Counted from the stretch's first letter, positions 1 to 8,785 are shown. The stretch: 29,065 bases of DNA from Brevibacterium picturae (GCF_030453725.1 NZ_JAKDJU010000022.1:1-29065), one strand, 5' to 3'. Made by a program: numbers and translations. The notes: generated by a model from the sequence alone, not told the origin.

Positions 1-2594
1 AGAAGCTCGGCCGCACGCTCGAGAGTCATCGACTCGACGGCATCGTCCTTGCGCAGGGTCGCGTTGAACTCGCCATCGGTGACGTAGGGGCCGAAGCGGC
101 CGTCCTTGACCACGACCGGCTTCTTCGACTCAGGGTCGTCGCCGAGTTCCTTCAACGGTGCTGCGGCTCGACGGCCGCCCCGCTGCTTGGGTTCGGAGTA
201 GATCTTCAGCGCCTCGTCCAAGGTGATGTTGAAGATCTGATCTTCCTCGGTCAGCGACCGGGAGTCCGTGCCCTTCTTCAGGTACGGACCATAGCGACCG
301 TTCTGAGCGGTGATGTCAGTGCCCTCTTCGTCCTGGCCGACGACTCGGGGAAGGCTGAGCAGGGTCAGTGCCGTCTCGAGGTCGATCGAGTTCAGGTCCA
401 TGGACTTGAACAGGGAACCGGTGCGAGGTTTGGGCTTCTTCGCTCCCCGTTTGGGCTTCTCCTCGGGCTCGGGCAGCACCTCGGAGACGTAGGGACCGAA
501 ACGCCCGTTCTTCGCCACGATCGTGTGTCCGGTCTCGGGGTCGACACCGAGTTCACGGTCGTCCTGGCCCTGTGACTCGATGAGTTCGGCGGCTCTGGCT
601 GCCGTGAGTTCGTCGGGAGCCAGATCATCGGGCACCGAGACTCGCTTCGGATTCCCGCCCTCTTCGGTGGCCGGGATTTCGAGGTATGGGCCGTAGCGAC
701 CCACGCGCAGATTCACGTTTTCGCTGATGACAACGGTGTTGACCTCACGCGCATCGATATCGCCGAGGTCGTCGACAACCTCCCGCAGGCCCTCACGATC
801 CTGCGTCGCATCGCCGAAGTAGAAGCGGGCCAACCACGCTTTGCGGTCCTCCTCGCCCATCGCGATCCGGTCGAGCTCGGTCTCCAGGTCAGCGGTGAAC
901 GCGTAGTCGACGAGCCCTGTGAAGTGCTCTTCGAGCAGACGGACGACTGAGAACGCCAACCAACTGGGAACCAGAGCGTTGCCGCGAGTGGTGACGTAGC
1001 CGCGGTCCTGGATGACAGAGATCGTGGCCGAGTAGGTCGAGGGGCGGCCGATGCCGAGCTCTTCGAGCTGCTTGACCAGGCTGGCTTCAGTGAAGCGTGG
1101 TGGTGGGGCCGTCGTGTGACCGTCGGCTTCGGCTTTGACGACAGACAGCGCCTGACCTTCGTCGACCTGAGGAAGGCGTGATTCACCGGACTTCGTGTCG
1201 TAGCGTCCGGCATCGGTGCCCTCTTCATAGGCTGCGAGGAACCCGCGGAAGGTGATGACTGTGCCGCTGGCGCTGAAGCCGGCGTCATGGCCGTCGGCGA
1301 GGTCGGCACGGACCTTGATGGTCGCGGTCTTGCCCTTGGCGTCGGCCATCTGGCTGGCGACGGTGCGCTTCCAGATCAGATCGTAGAGACGGAACTCATC
1401 TCCACTGAGCGATTTCGACACCTGTGCCGGTGTGCGGAACGAGTCACCGGACGGGCGAATGGCTTCGTGGGCCTCCTGCGCCGACTTCTGCTTGCCCGTA
1501 TAGGTGCGAGGCGACTGCGGGACGAATTCGGGGCCGTAGAGTTCGGTGACCTGCTTTCTGGCTGCGGAGATCGCCTGACCCGACAGGGCCGAGGAATCGG
1601 TACGCATATAGGTGATGTAACCCTGCTCGTACAGCGACTGGGCAGTGCGCATGGCCTGACGGGAACTCATGCGCAGCTTGCGACCGGCTTCCTGCTGCAG
1701 GGTCGAAGTCGTGAACGGTGCGGCAGGCTTGCGTGAGTACGGCTTCGACTCGACGGCCGTGACCGTCAGTGCATCCTTCGCGGTGCCGTTGAGCTCTGCG
1801 GCCAGCGCCTCGGCCTTGGCCTGGTCGACAACGGTGGCAGACGAGTTCTTCAGCTCACCTTGGTCGTTGAAGTCACGGCCCGAGGCCACACGGGAACCGT
1901 CGACGGTCGTGAGGTTCGCGGCGAAGGGATTGGCGCCGTCGGGAAGCCCGAGGTCGACGTCGAGGTCCCAATAGTCGGCGGGGACGAAGGCCATGCGTTC
2001 GCGTTCACGTTCGACGACGAGACGGGTCGTCACCGACTGGACACGACCGGCGGAGAGCCCGGCGCGGATCTTGCGCCACAGGACGGGCGAGATCTCGTAG
2101 CCGTAGAGGCGGTCGAGGATGCGACGGGTCTCCTGTGCATCGACGAGAGCGGTGTCGATCTCACGTGTGTTCTCCAAAGCTCGTTCGATGGCTTCGGGGG
2201 TGATCTCGTGGAAGACCATGCGTTTGACGGGGATCTTCGGCTTGAGGACTTCGAGAAGGTGCCAGGCGATTGCCTCACCTTCGCGGTCCTCATCTGTTGC
2301 GAGATAGAGTTCGTCGGCGTCTTTGAGGAGGCGCTTGAGTTCGGTGACCGTCTTCTTCTTGCCCGGGTCGACGCGATAGTAGGGATCGAATCCGTTGTCG
2401 ACGTCGACGGCGAACTTTCCGTACGGCCCCTTCTTCATGTCCGTCGGGAGTTCGGACGGTGTGGGAAGGTCGCGGATATGGCCGACCGACGCCTCGATGT
2501 CGTAACCCTCTCCGAGGTACCCGACGATCGTTCGCGCCTTCGTCGGAGACTCGACGATGACGAGACGGCGGGGTTGCTTCTCGGTTGTGGTCAC
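1..2594 (-). CDS. topA: DNA topoisomerase I (type IA), C-terminus cut by window edge
   Basis: Type IA topoisomerase that relaxes negative supercoils by transient single-strand cleavage. I translated this frame by hand. It opens with a Toprim domain (RRLVIVESPTKA near residues 8-19; acidic motif ATDEDREGEA). The active-site tyrosine lies in GYITYMRTDS at about residue 329, codon 1608-1610. About 864 residues are visible, and the gene runs off the left edge in its C-terminal region. That region carries four degenerate repeats with a G-R-[YF]-G-P-Y core (RVGRYGPYLE, KNGRFGPYV, QNGRYGPYLK, KDGRFGPYV), the lysine-rich repeat type of actinobacterial TopA instead of zinc fingers. The start is GTG at 2594: an in-frame TGA lies nine codons upstream and an AGAGGAA ribosome site about 10 nt ahead. 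Identification is secure; the last few dozen residues are missing. Confidence 0.96.
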   Translation of the reverse strand, partial: MTTTEKQPRRLVIVESPTKARTIVGYLGEGYDIEASVGHIRDLPTPSELPTDMKKGPYGKFAVDVDNGFDPYYRVDPGKKKTVTELKRLLKDADELYLATDEDREGEAIAWHLLEVLKPKIPVKRMVFHEITPEAIERALENTREIDTALVDAQETRRILDRLYGYEISPVLWRKIRAGLSAGRVQSVTTRLVVERERERMAFVPADYWDLDVDLGLPDGANPFAANLTTVDGSRVASGRDFNDQGELKNSSATVVDQAKAEALAAELNGTAKDALTVTAVESKPYSRKPAAPFTTSTLQQEAGRKLRMSSRQAMRTAQSLYEQGYITYMRTDSSALSGQAISAARKQVTELYGPEFVPQSPRTYTGKQKSAQEAHEAIRPSGDSFRTPAQVSKSLSGDEFRLYDLIWKRTVASQMADAKGKTATIKVRADLADGHDAGFSASGTVITFRGFLAAYEEGTDAGRYDTKSGESRLPQVDEGQALSVVKAEADGHTTAPPPRFTEASLVKQLEELGIGRPSTYSATISVIQDRGYVTTRGNALVPSWLAFSVVRLLEEHFTGLVDYAFTADLETELDRIAMGEEDRKAWLARFYFGDATQDREGLREVVDDLGDIDAREVNTVVISENVNLRVGRYGPYLEIPATEEGGNPKRVSVPDDLAPDELTAARAAELIESQGQDDRELGVDPETGHTIVAKNGRFGPYVSEVLPEPEEKPKRGAKKPKPRTGSLFKSMDLNSIDLETALTLLSLPRVVGQDEEGTDITAQNGRYGPYLKKGTDSRSLTEEDQIFNITLDEALKIYSEPKQRGGRRAAAPLKELGDDPESKKPVVVKDGRFGPYVTDGEFNATLRKDDAVESMTLERAAEL

Positions 2595-2675
2595 GCTTTC
2601 ACATTCCTCTCACGGCGCCGGTTGATCGAATAAACGGACGATCCGGCCCAATGTAACACTGATGTTCGTGGCCGA

Positions 2676-2696
2676 CCTGCATCGGGTTGATGCAGG
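2676..2696 (-). terminator. Hairpin downstream of the methyltransferase gene
   Basis: A perfect 8-bp inverted repeat (CCTGCATC / GATGCAGG) with a 5-nt loop lies 34 nt past the methyltransferase stop and about 80 nt before topA. No T-tract follows on either strand, so it may be a weak terminator or a regulatory hairpin in the topA leader region. Confidence 0.35.
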
Positions 2697-2729
2697 GGAC
2701 CTCAACGGCAACGGTTTTCGATACTACCG

Positions 2730-4430
2730 TTATTCCGGCGTCGCATCGTTCACTGGCAGCAGCGCACCGGCGACGACGAGCTGTCGAACCTGGGCGATGA
2801 GCTGGTCTTCGAGTGCGGTCGGGTTGACGTCGAGCAGCTGTGCGAGAGCCACCGCTGTCTGCCGCAGAGTCAGGCTGCCATCGGCGACGGAGACGAATCC
2901 GGCCAGGGCGGTGTCGAGGTCGAAGACCTGTCCGAATCCGATGCCCTGTTCCAGCGTGATCGAGCTCGGATCCGGTTCTCCGGGAACATGGTGGCGGTGC
3001 TCGACGAGGTCCGGGGAACGGGTGAAGACGGTGGTCGCGATCTCCTCGGTCGCGGCGGTCGCCAACCACGACCGCAGTGCGAAGGTGGTCGCGACGAATT
3101 GGCCGAGTCCATACGGATTGTTCGCGATCGCCGAGGTGGTCCTGACCGTGGTCTTGAACGCCCGGTGCCCGGAACTGTCGGAGATCGTATTGTCGGCAAT
3201 CGTTGGGGCATCGTCACCTGTGGCCGCGGTGTGCTCGGCCTTGCCCATGATGACGTATCCGAAGACGACCTCGGTCACGTCGCGGGACTCGAAGTCGTCC
3301 ATCCAAGCTGCAGCTGCCCGGTTCCAGTCCTCGCCGGCACGAGGGATGCCTCCGTCGCGGATCCACGTCTCCGCATAGGCGATGGGGTCCAGTGCTTCGC
3401 GTTCGATGACGAGCACCGAGGTATCCGAGTCCGCGACCCAGGCCTCCGGTCCTCCTTCGTTCGCCGAGGTGGTCTCCCAGTTCCCGAGACACACGGAGCG
3501 TCCGCCCGGCCGGAGATGGTCGGGGATCATCGAGAACAGGGACTTGACCAGCCTGTCGCCGGTCATCCCACCATCTCTGTATTCGAAGTTGGCCACGGCG
3601 GTGCGTGGGGTGATGACGAAGGGTGGATTGGACACGAGCAGATCGACGGGTTCGCTGAGCGGCTCGAGCATCGATCCGGCCCGGAGTTCGATGTTGTCGA
3701 TTCCGTTGAGTCCGGCGCTGAGTCCGGTCAGGTGCAGGGCGCGCTGCGAGATGTCGGTGGCGATGACGCGGTCGCTGTGACGTGCCAGGAGCAGGGCTTG
3801 GATCCCGCACCCGGTTCCGATGTCGGCGGAGATCTCAACCTGGTCACGGGGAGTCAGTGACACCAGTGTGCGTCCTGCCCCGCCGAGGCCGAGCACGAAG
3901 TCACCGTCGAGGACATCGGGAGTGGTCAGAGTTCCGTGGTCGCTGACGAGGTAGAGGTTCTCGTCGCCGGGGCGGAAACCGCGCGGGACACCGACCGGCA
4001 GATCATAGGGGGTGATCGCGAACGGAGCGGATGCGCATCCCGGGTCCCCCACCTCGGCGCGGGTGCTCGTTTCGGCACCGTTGCGTGTTTCGGCACTGTT
4101 GCTCGTCACGATCAACCCGTGATCGACAGCCACATCGAAGGCGGCCTCGCCGAGCGCCGCGCGAGTTGTCTCGACCGGGACGTCCCGGTGGAAGCAAAAG
4201 AGCATGGCCAGTGCCGCCAGGTGCTGGTCGAACGAACTCGGAGCCTGTGCCTCATCTCCCCGCGTCTCGGTTGAGTCGAGAATCTTCTGACAGAAGTGGA
4301 TTGCCGGGGCCGCATTGTTGCGCACCAGGGCGGAGGCGATGGGCCCGCCCCAGAACTGGCGGAGTCGGGGCTCGGTGTACCCGGCCCGGTAGAGTCTGTC
4401 AGCCACGAGGGTCACGTCTTGTTCGATCAC
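2730..4430 (-). CDS. SAM-dependent methyltransferase with N-terminal DUF7059-like region
   Basis: Class I (Rossmann) methyltransferase of the small-domain MTase / HemK-like superfamily, 566 aa. Residues 1-160 form an N-terminal region like that named DUF7059 in actinobacterial homologues. The SAM-binding motif I is at about 202-210 (ADIGTGCGI), followed by an acidic motif II (VIATDIS). The NPPF motif is at about 268-271; in this superfamily NPPF usually marks methylation of a planar nitrogen (glutamine, adenine or guanine). The last ~180 residues form an extra C-terminal region seen in long actinobacterial members. The substrate cannot be told from sequence. The start is GTG at 4430, preceded by TAGGAT and only 6 nt, which fits a leaderless message. 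It is divergent from the helicase gene, sharing a 74-bp gap, and points towards topA. Confidence 0.85.
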   Translation of the reverse strand: MIEQDVTLVADRLYRAGYTEPRLRQFWGGPIASALVRNNAAPAIHFCQKILDSTETRGDEAQAPSSFDQHLAALAMLFCFHRDVPVETTRAALGEAAFDVAVDHGLIVTSNSAETRNGAETSTRAEVGDPGCASAPFAITPYDLPVGVPRGFRPGDENLYLVSDHGTLTTPDVLDGDFVLGLGGAGRTLVSLTPRDQVEISADIGTGCGIQALLLARHSDRVIATDISQRALHLTGLSAGLNGIDNIELRAGSMLEPLSEPVDLLVSNPPFVITPRTAVANFEYRDGGMTGDRLVKSLFSMIPDHLRPGGRSVCLGNWETTSANEGGPEAWVADSDTSVLVIEREALDPIAYAETWIRDGGIPRAGEDWNRAAAAWMDDFESRDVTEVVFGYVIMGKAEHTAATGDDAPTIADNTISDSSGHRAFKTTVRTTSAIANNPYGLGQFVATTFALRSWLATAATEEIATTVFTRSPDLVEHRHHVPGEPDPSSITLEQGIGFGQVFDLDTALAGFVSVADGSLTLRQTAVALAQLLDVNPTALEDQLIAQVRQLVVAGALLPVNDATPE

Positions 4431-4436
4431 ACACAG

Positions 4437-4442
4437 ATCCTA
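4437..4442 (-). promoter_or_regulatory. -10 element (TAGGAT) for leaderless methyltransferase gene
   Basis: TAGGAT on the minus strand ends 6 nt before the GTG start at 4430, and no ribosome-binding sequence sits at a useful distance. This matches the TANNNT plus 6-8 nt layout of actinobacterial leaderless promoters. No clear -35 is visible. Confidence 0.45.
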
Positions 4443-4491
4443 TCTACTCCACCCCGAAGACCCGACTGCACCCCGAGGAGCCTGACTGCGC

Positions 4492-4497
4492 CATAAT
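4492..4497 (+). promoter_or_regulatory. -10 element (CATAAT) for leaderless helicase gene
   Basis: CATAAT (5 of 6 matches to TATAAT) ends 7 nt before the ATG at 4505. The nearest GGAG is some 25 nt upstream and GGGG at 4499-4502 is too close to serve as a Shine-Dalgarno site, so transcription probably starts at or next to the ATG. Confidence 0.5.
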
Positions 4498-4504
4498 TGG
4501 GGTC

Positions 4505-6781
4505 ATGGCCTCTTCTGCTCTTCTCGACATCGTCACCGGATTCGGTGCCAGGGATGAACGGATCGTCCATGTGCGCGATATTCCACAGCGGTTCGAACAT
4601 GAGTCGGACTGGCCGGAGTGGATCGACGAGGAACTCAGACACGCCTGCCACGCCATCGGCGTCGATCAGCTGTGGGACCACCAACTCGAAGCTGCACAGT
4701 CTGCCCGGGACGGATCCGACGTCGTCATCGCCACTCCGACGGCATCGGGGAAGTCGCTGGGGTTCTGGCTTCCGGTCCTCGAATCCATACAGAACACTCG
4801 TGCGAAACTGCGCACCTCCTCGGCGATCTACATCGCACCGACGAAGGCCTTGGCCGCGGATCAGATGACGAACCTGGAGAAGCTCATCATCCAAGGCATG
4901 CGGCCGGCGACCTATGACGGGGACACGTCTCAGGCGTCCAAGGACTGGGCCCGGCGTCATGCGAACATCGTGTTCACCAATCCGGACATGCTCCACCGTG
5001 GGATTCTGCCGCAGCACGAACGGTTCTCGCGACTGTTCAAATCACTGCGCTACATCGTCATCGACGAGGCCCACCGCTACCGCGGAGTCTTCGGCTCCCA
5101 TGTCGCACTGATCCTCCGGCGTCTGCTGCGCATCGCCGCACATTATGGGGCTCACCCAGTGGTCATCGGAGCATCGGCGACGATGGCGAACCCGGATGAG
5201 GCGTTCTCCAAACTCACCGGACGAGACGTACACGCGGTGAGCCAGGATTCCTCTCCTCGTGCCTCGGGCAGCTTCGCTCTCTGGGAACCTCCTGTCTCCC
5301 CCGGCGGCGAGCGCCGCAGTGGTCTGGTCGAAGCTGCCGATGTCCTCACCGATGCGATGTGTGCCGGGTATCGTTCGATCGCGTTCATCGCTTCCCGCCG
5401 GGGCACCGAAGCTCTGGCGTCAACCGTGCGGGACCAAGTCGGCCAGGTCGATGACTCTCTGAAGAACAAGGTCGCGGCTTATCGCGGCGGCTATCTTGCC
5501 GAAGAGCGCAGACTGCTCGAGTCGGCATTGAGGTCGGGCCGTCTGCTGGCGGTGGCGTCGACGAACGCCCTTGAACTCGGGATCGACATCTCGGGCCTCG
5601 ATCTCGTCATCATCTCCGGATGGCCGGGGACCCTGGCGTCCCTGTGGCAGCAAGCCGGTCGCGCCGGTCGTGCGGGGCAGCGATGGATGGCTGTGTTCAT
5701 CGCCCGTGACGATCCGCTGGACACCTATGTCGTGAACCATCCCGAGGTCATCTTCGATGCCCCCGTCGATGCCGGAGTCATCCATCCCGGCAATCCTCAC
5801 GTTCTGGGCGGACACCTGTGTGCTGCGGCCGCCGAGGTGCCGCTGCAGGAATCGGACCTCGTCCACTTCCCCGACAATTCCGCTGAGGTGCTTGACGACC
5901 TGGTCGAACGCAAACTCCTGCGGACACGCCCCACCGGGTGGTTCTGGGCGAAGGACGAACCTGCCGCAGACATGTCCGATATCCGTGGCAGCGGGGGCGG
6001 ACAGTTCCGCCTCGTCGAAGCCAGCACCGGAGCACTGTTGGGCACCGTCGACGAGTCCGGAGCATTCACCGGCGCTCACCCCGGCGCGGTCTATACGCAT
6101 CAGGGTGCCGACTTCGTGGTCCTCGATCTTGATCTCGAGGACCATGTGGCACTCGTCGAACGTGCCGAGGTCGACTACACGACGCAGGCCAGATCGCAGA
6201 CAGAAATCGACGTCGTCGACACCGACAGGCAGCGGCCACTGCCCTCCGGAGTGACGGTGTGCAACGGCACCGTCGACGTCAAGGACCATGTCATCGCCTA
6301 CCGGATGCGGGCGAAGCGCGGCGGCGCGATCATCGCCGAACACGAACTCGATCTGCCCGAGCGCACCTTGCGGACCAAGGCCGTGTGGTGGACGGTCCCG
6401 CAGACGCTGTTGGACGAAGCCGAGATCATCCCTGCCGATCTGCCCGGCGCAGTGCATGCTGCCGAGCATGCCTCGATCGGCCTTCTGCCCCTGTTCGCCG
6501 GCTGCGATCGTTGGGACATCGGCGGAGTCTCCACCGCCGACCACGCCGACACCGGGATGGCCACGGTCTTCGTCTATGACGGGCTTGCCGGTGGGGCGGG
6601 ATTCGCTGAGCGCGGCTACGACATCATCGAAGAGTGGTTGGCGGCGACACGTGACGCCATCGGCGCGTGCGAGTGCATCGACGGCTGTCCTTCATGCGTG
6701 CAGTCCCCGAAGTGCGGCAACGGCAACGAACCGCTGGAGAAAGATGCGGCACTGCGACTGCTGAGAGCAGTTCTGGACTGA
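4505..6781 (+). CDS. DEAD/DEAH-box superfamily 2 helicase, DUF1998 (SftH/MrfA-like)
   Basis: ATP-dependent superfamily 2 helicase, 758 aa, resembling mycobacterial SftH and Bacillus MrfA (YprA). Those are 3'-5' DNA translocases, MrfA acting in mitomycin-lesion repair. Motifs run in order: motif I ATPTASGKS (76-84), DEAH box (187-190), GASATM (motif III), LELGIDISG (motif V) and QQAGRAGRAGQ (motif VI). The C-terminal DUF1998 region ends with four clustered cysteines (C-E-C-I-D-G-C-P-S-C, about 722-731, plus a later Cys), a likely metal site. The open frame extends upstream to 4031 but runs antisense over the methyltransferase. ATG 4505 is chosen because the conserved N-terminus begins there and a -10 element lies just ahead. 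It converges with the tad cluster, with only 28 bp between stops. Confidence 0.92.
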   Translation: MASSALLDIVTGFGARDERIVHVRDIPQRFEHESDWPEWIDEELRHACHAIGVDQLWDHQLEAAQSARDGSDVVIATPTASGKSLGFWLPVLESIQNTRAKLRTSSAIYIAPTKALAADQMTNLEKLIIQGMRPATYDGDTSQASKDWARRHANIVFTNPDMLHRGILPQHERFSRLFKSLRYIVIDEAHRYRGVFGSHVALILRRLLRIAAHYGAHPVVIGASATMANPDEAFSKLTGRDVHAVSQDSSPRASGSFALWEPPVSPGGERRSGLVEAADVLTDAMCAGYRSIAFIASRRGTEALASTVRDQVGQVDDSLKNKVAAYRGGYLAEERRLLESALRSGRLLAVASTNALELGIDISGLDLVIISGWPGTLASLWQQAGRAGRAGQRWMAVFIARDDPLDTYVVNHPEVIFDAPVDAGVIHPGNPHVLGGHLCAAAAEVPLQESDLVHFPDNSAEVLDDLVERKLLRTRPTGWFWAKDEPAADMSDIRGSGGGQFRLVEASTGALLGTVDESGAFTGAHPGAVYTHQGADFVVLDLDLEDHVALVERAEVDYTTQARSQTEIDVVDTDRQRPLPSGVTVCNGTVDVKDHVIAYRMRAKRGGAIIAEHELDLPERTLRTKAVWWTVPQTLLDEAEIIPADLPGAVHAAEHASIGLLPLFAGCDRWDIGGVSTADHADTGMATVFVYDGLAGGAGFAERGYDIIEEWLAATRDAIGACECIDGCPSCVQSPKCGNGNEPLEKDAALRLLRAVLD

Positions 6782-6809
6782 CCACCTCGGTCGGAGCTGA
6801 CGGCCCGTT

Positions 6810-7127
6810 TCACGTCCCGGCCACGGCCTTCTCCTTCACCTTCGGCAGCGGTCCGGGAATCTCGACCTCAACCTGAACGTACGCGCTCTGCTCCGACGTT
6901 GAGGCTCGGCAGTCGTCGAGCACCGCTCCGTTGCGCTTCGCGACCTGCTTCGCAATGTCACAGGGTTCGCCCGTGGCGAGACCGCGAACCGCATCGGCTG
7001 CAGCAAGGGCGGCAAGGTCGGCGGCGCTCTGGGCAGTGCTGTGGGCGGCGAAGGCTTGGCTGAGTCCGCCGATGGCGGTGACGAGGACCAGAATCATTGA
7101 ACACAGTCCGACCACGATGTTCGTCAT
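6810..7127 (-). CDS. TadE-like protein of the helicase/secretion neighbourhood (Rv3654c type)
   Basis: Small 105-aa secreted or membrane-anchored protein. One hydrophobic segment spans about residues 4-27, followed by the family stretch AQSAADLAALAAADA and a short C-terminal domain with two cysteines that could pair. It resembles the actinobacterial family I remember as the helicase/secretion neighbourhood TadE-like protein, and lies in that neighbourhood. Its ATG overlaps the stop of the preceding tadE gene as ATGA (7124-7127), so the two are probably translationally coupled. It lacks the glycine-plus-Glu5 prepilin cleavage motif seen in the two upstream pilins. A role as pseudopilin or accessory pilus component is inferred. 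Confidence 0.8.
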   Translation of the reverse strand: MTNIVVGLCSMILVLVTAIGGLSQAFAAHSTAQSAADLAALAAADAVRGLATGEPCDIAKQVAKRNGAVLDDCRASTSEQSAYVQVEVEIPGPLPKVKEKAVAGT

Positions 7128-7549
7128 GGCAGTCCGCCTGTGCCGTGCTGACCCGCAGCCTGACCAGTGCTGGACCGGGTTCCCTCCGTTCTCGCCGTCG
7201 CGGCTGCTTCGACCTCGTTGAGGACGATGATCGCCTCGGGGAGTTCGATTGTCACGGTCACGGTCGAATAGCCACCTTCGGAGCGGACCCGCACGTCAGA
7301 GGTTTGTCCGGCATGCTTCTTCGCTTCGGTCACGACCGCTGCCTGAGGTTCGCCGCGGGCGATCTCCCGGGCGGCTGATCTGGCTGCGTCGAAGGCTCTC
7401 AACTGGGAGAAGCCGACAGCGGCTGCCCCTGTGAGCACGATGATGAGAAGCACGATGGCGGGCATGACAACGGCGAACTCGGCGGTAGCCGTCCCCGCAT
7501 CCCGGTGCTGCTTGCGTCCTCGTGGCTCACAGGAGCATCCGGCCGCCAT
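7124..7549 (-). CDS. TadE-family minor pilin
   Basis: TadE-type pseudopilin, 141 aa from this start. After a short basic head comes a prepilin-like site G/TATAEF (Glu at +5, aromatic at +6) and a hydrophobic helix (AVVMPAIVLLIIVLTGAAAV), then a soluble domain. TadE proteins are processed by a prepilin peptidase and act as minor subunits in Flp/Tad pilus assembly. An in-frame start at 7585 exists, but ATG 7549 lies one base after the pilin stop and has GGAG 8 nt upstream, so it is preferred. The gene ends in an ATGA overlap with the TadE-like gene. Alternative start apart, the family call is firm. Confidence 0.85.
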   Translation of the reverse strand: MAAGCSCEPRGRKQHRDAGTATAEFAVVMPAIVLLIIVLTGAAAVGFSQLRAFDAARSAAREIARGEPQAAVVTEAKKHAGQTSDVRVRSEGGYSTVTVTIELPEAIIVLNEVEAAATARTEGTRSSTGQAAGQHGTGGLP

Positions 7550-7550
7550 G

Positions 7551-7907
7551 TCAGACTCCGAGGCCGAGGGCGGTCTCGATGACACCGGTGACGAGTTCTT
7601 TGATCGGTTCCGATTTCAGAATGACGACCAACAAGGCTGCGAAACCGCAGGCGGCGAGGGTGGTGATCGCGTATTCTGCGGTCGTCGCCCCTGCGTCGGG
7701 CCCCCATGGTTCTGGCGCGCCGTAGTCTCGCTGCGGTTCGTCACCATCGATCTCGTCGGCAGCAGCGTCCGCACCAGCAGCCGCATCGTCGCCGGTGTCG
7801 GCGTCGGCGTCGGCGTCGGAGTACTGGCCGGTGTCGCTTGGGCGCGACTCGCCCCATTGCGGGTAGAGAGGTCCGTCGCAGTCGTGCGCCTTTGTTCCTA
7901 TGCTCAT
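7551..7907 (-). CDS. DUF4244 Flp-type major pilin candidate (Rv3656c type)
   Basis: 118-aa precursor with a long hydrophilic leader rich in Asp and Ala. A canonical Flp-type cleavage site follows, G/ATTAEYAI (Glu +5, Tyr +6), then a single hydrophobic helix of about 25 residues and a very short tail. The mature part of about 45 residues matches DUF4244 and the size of Flp pilins. It would be cleaved by a prepilin peptidase, which is not encoded in this window, and assembled into a thin pilus. The ATG at 7907 is preceded by a strong GAGGAGGA ribosome site, stronger than elsewhere in the cluster, as expected for the most abundant subunit. The leader is unusually long for a pilin. Confidence 0.85.
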   Translation of the reverse strand: MSIGTKAHDCDGPLYPQWGESRPSDTGQYSDADADADTGDDAAAGADAAADEIDGDEPQRDYGAPEPWGPDAGATTAEYAITTLAACGFAALLVVILKSEPIKELVTGVIETALGLGV

Positions 7908-7991
7908 AGTCTCCTCCTCGTTGAAACCCTCATTCGCGGTCTGCGAAGGGAGTTTCAGTGTTGGATGAGACCGTGGCGCGAGTCCAGGGCA

Positions 7992-8030
7992 GAAAAACGG
8001 CCTGTGGACACAGCTTCACCGTCCACAGCC
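7992..8030 (-). terminator. Rho-independent terminator after the GNAT gene
   Basis: On the minus strand, an 8-bp stem (CTGTGGAC / GTCCACAG, 8002-8009 and 8021-8028; 11-nt loop) is followed after a few bases by TTTTT. It lies about 65 nt past the acetyltransferase stop and 85 nt before the pilin start, so it should separate the two transcripts. Confidence 0.7.
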
Positions 8031-8092
8031 GAAACGCACTCGAGTCGGACCTGTTTCCACAGGATTCGGCACACGAGTGCGGATGACGCGAG

Positions 8093-8695
8093 TCAGCCTC
8101 TGCCGGCCCAGTCCTCTTTGAGGATCGCCATGATGACCTCGTCGTGACGGCGACCGTTGAAGAAGACCGCCTCGCGTCGGCGCCCCTCTTCGATGAAGCC
8201 AGCCTTTGTATAGGAGGCGATTCCGCGGGTGTTGAACGCCCATGTCTGCAGCTCTATACGATTGAGTCCCAGCTGCAGGAAACCGTATTTGATGCCCAGG
8301 CGCACCGCGTCGGAGCCGTAGCCGCGGCCGTGGAACTCCGGGCCGAGGACGATGGCCAGGGTAGCGGATTGGTTGATTGAGTTCCGACCGTAGAGTGTGA
8401 CGTGGCCGACGAATTCCTCGGTTTCGAGCAGTTCGATGCTGAAACCGACCGCATCGGTGTCCTTGTTCGCGCTCCAGAGCGCGAACTGTTCGGACACCCC
8501 GCCTTCGGGTCGCGGGAGGACGGTGTGGTTCTGCAAGACCACGATCGAGGGGTCGAACCACCACTGCTCGAGGTAGGGAAGATCCTCCTGCTGCAGCGGA
8601 CGAAGCCTCACGTGTCGTCCTGTGAAGAGATTGTCGGCGTATTCTTCGGCTTGTTCGACGTTGGACAGTTGATTGAAGGGCGTAACCGGTGCCAT
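8093..8695 (-). CDS. GNAT-family N-acetyltransferase (RimJ/RimL-like)
   Basis: 200-aa acetyl-CoA-dependent acetyltransferase. The visible features are an N-terminal VRLRPLQQEDLP start of the GNAT fold, the strand preceding the acetyl-CoA loop (ATLAIVLGPEF), the pyrophosphate-binding loop HGRGYGSDA, and the C-terminal ASYTKAGFIEEGRRRE motif typical of RimJ/RimL-type enzymes. These act on protein N-termini or small amines; the substrate here is unknown. The gene interrupts the tad cluster between tadC and the pilin gene. It has its own leaderless-type -10 element and a downstream terminator, so it may be transcribed separately. GGGGA directly abuts the ATG and is too close to act as a ribosome site. 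Confidence 0.85.
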   Translation of the reverse strand: MAPVTPFNQLSNVEQAEEYADNLFTGRHVRLRPLQQEDLPYLEQWWFDPSIVVLQNHTVLPRPEGGVSEQFALWSANKDTDAVGFSIELLETEEFVGHVTLYGRNSINQSATLAIVLGPEFHGRGYGSDAVRLGIKYGFLQLGLNRIELQTWAFNTRGIASYTKAGFIEEGRRREAVFFNGRRHDEVIMAILKEDWAGRG

Positions 8696-8701
8696 TCCCC
8701 G

Positions 8702-8707
8702 ATCTTA
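8702..8707 (-). promoter_or_regulatory. -10 element (TAAGAT) for leaderless GNAT gene
   Basis: TAAGAT on the minus strand ends 6 nt before the ATG at 8695. No ribosome site is properly spaced, so a leaderless transcript is likely. No convincing -35 was found. Confidence 0.45.
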
Positions 8708-8785
8708 CCAAGGTCAGCTGAACGACCGGTCGACTGCGGCTCTCGGCTGTCTCCGAGCTCAGGGCTGTCTCCGAACCCGATGCTG

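Noticed and set aside
1860..2633. 257-aa plus-strand frame opposite topA
   Set aside because: Antisense to the Toprim and active-site region of topA; composition artefact.
4031..4504. N-terminal extension of the helicase frame
   Set aside because: It overlaps the methyltransferase antisense, is Arg-rich and unconserved; ATG 4505 has a proper promoter context.
5420..6544. 374-aa minus-strand frame opposite the helicase
   Set aside because: Antisense shadow of a conserved helicase; no family resemblance.
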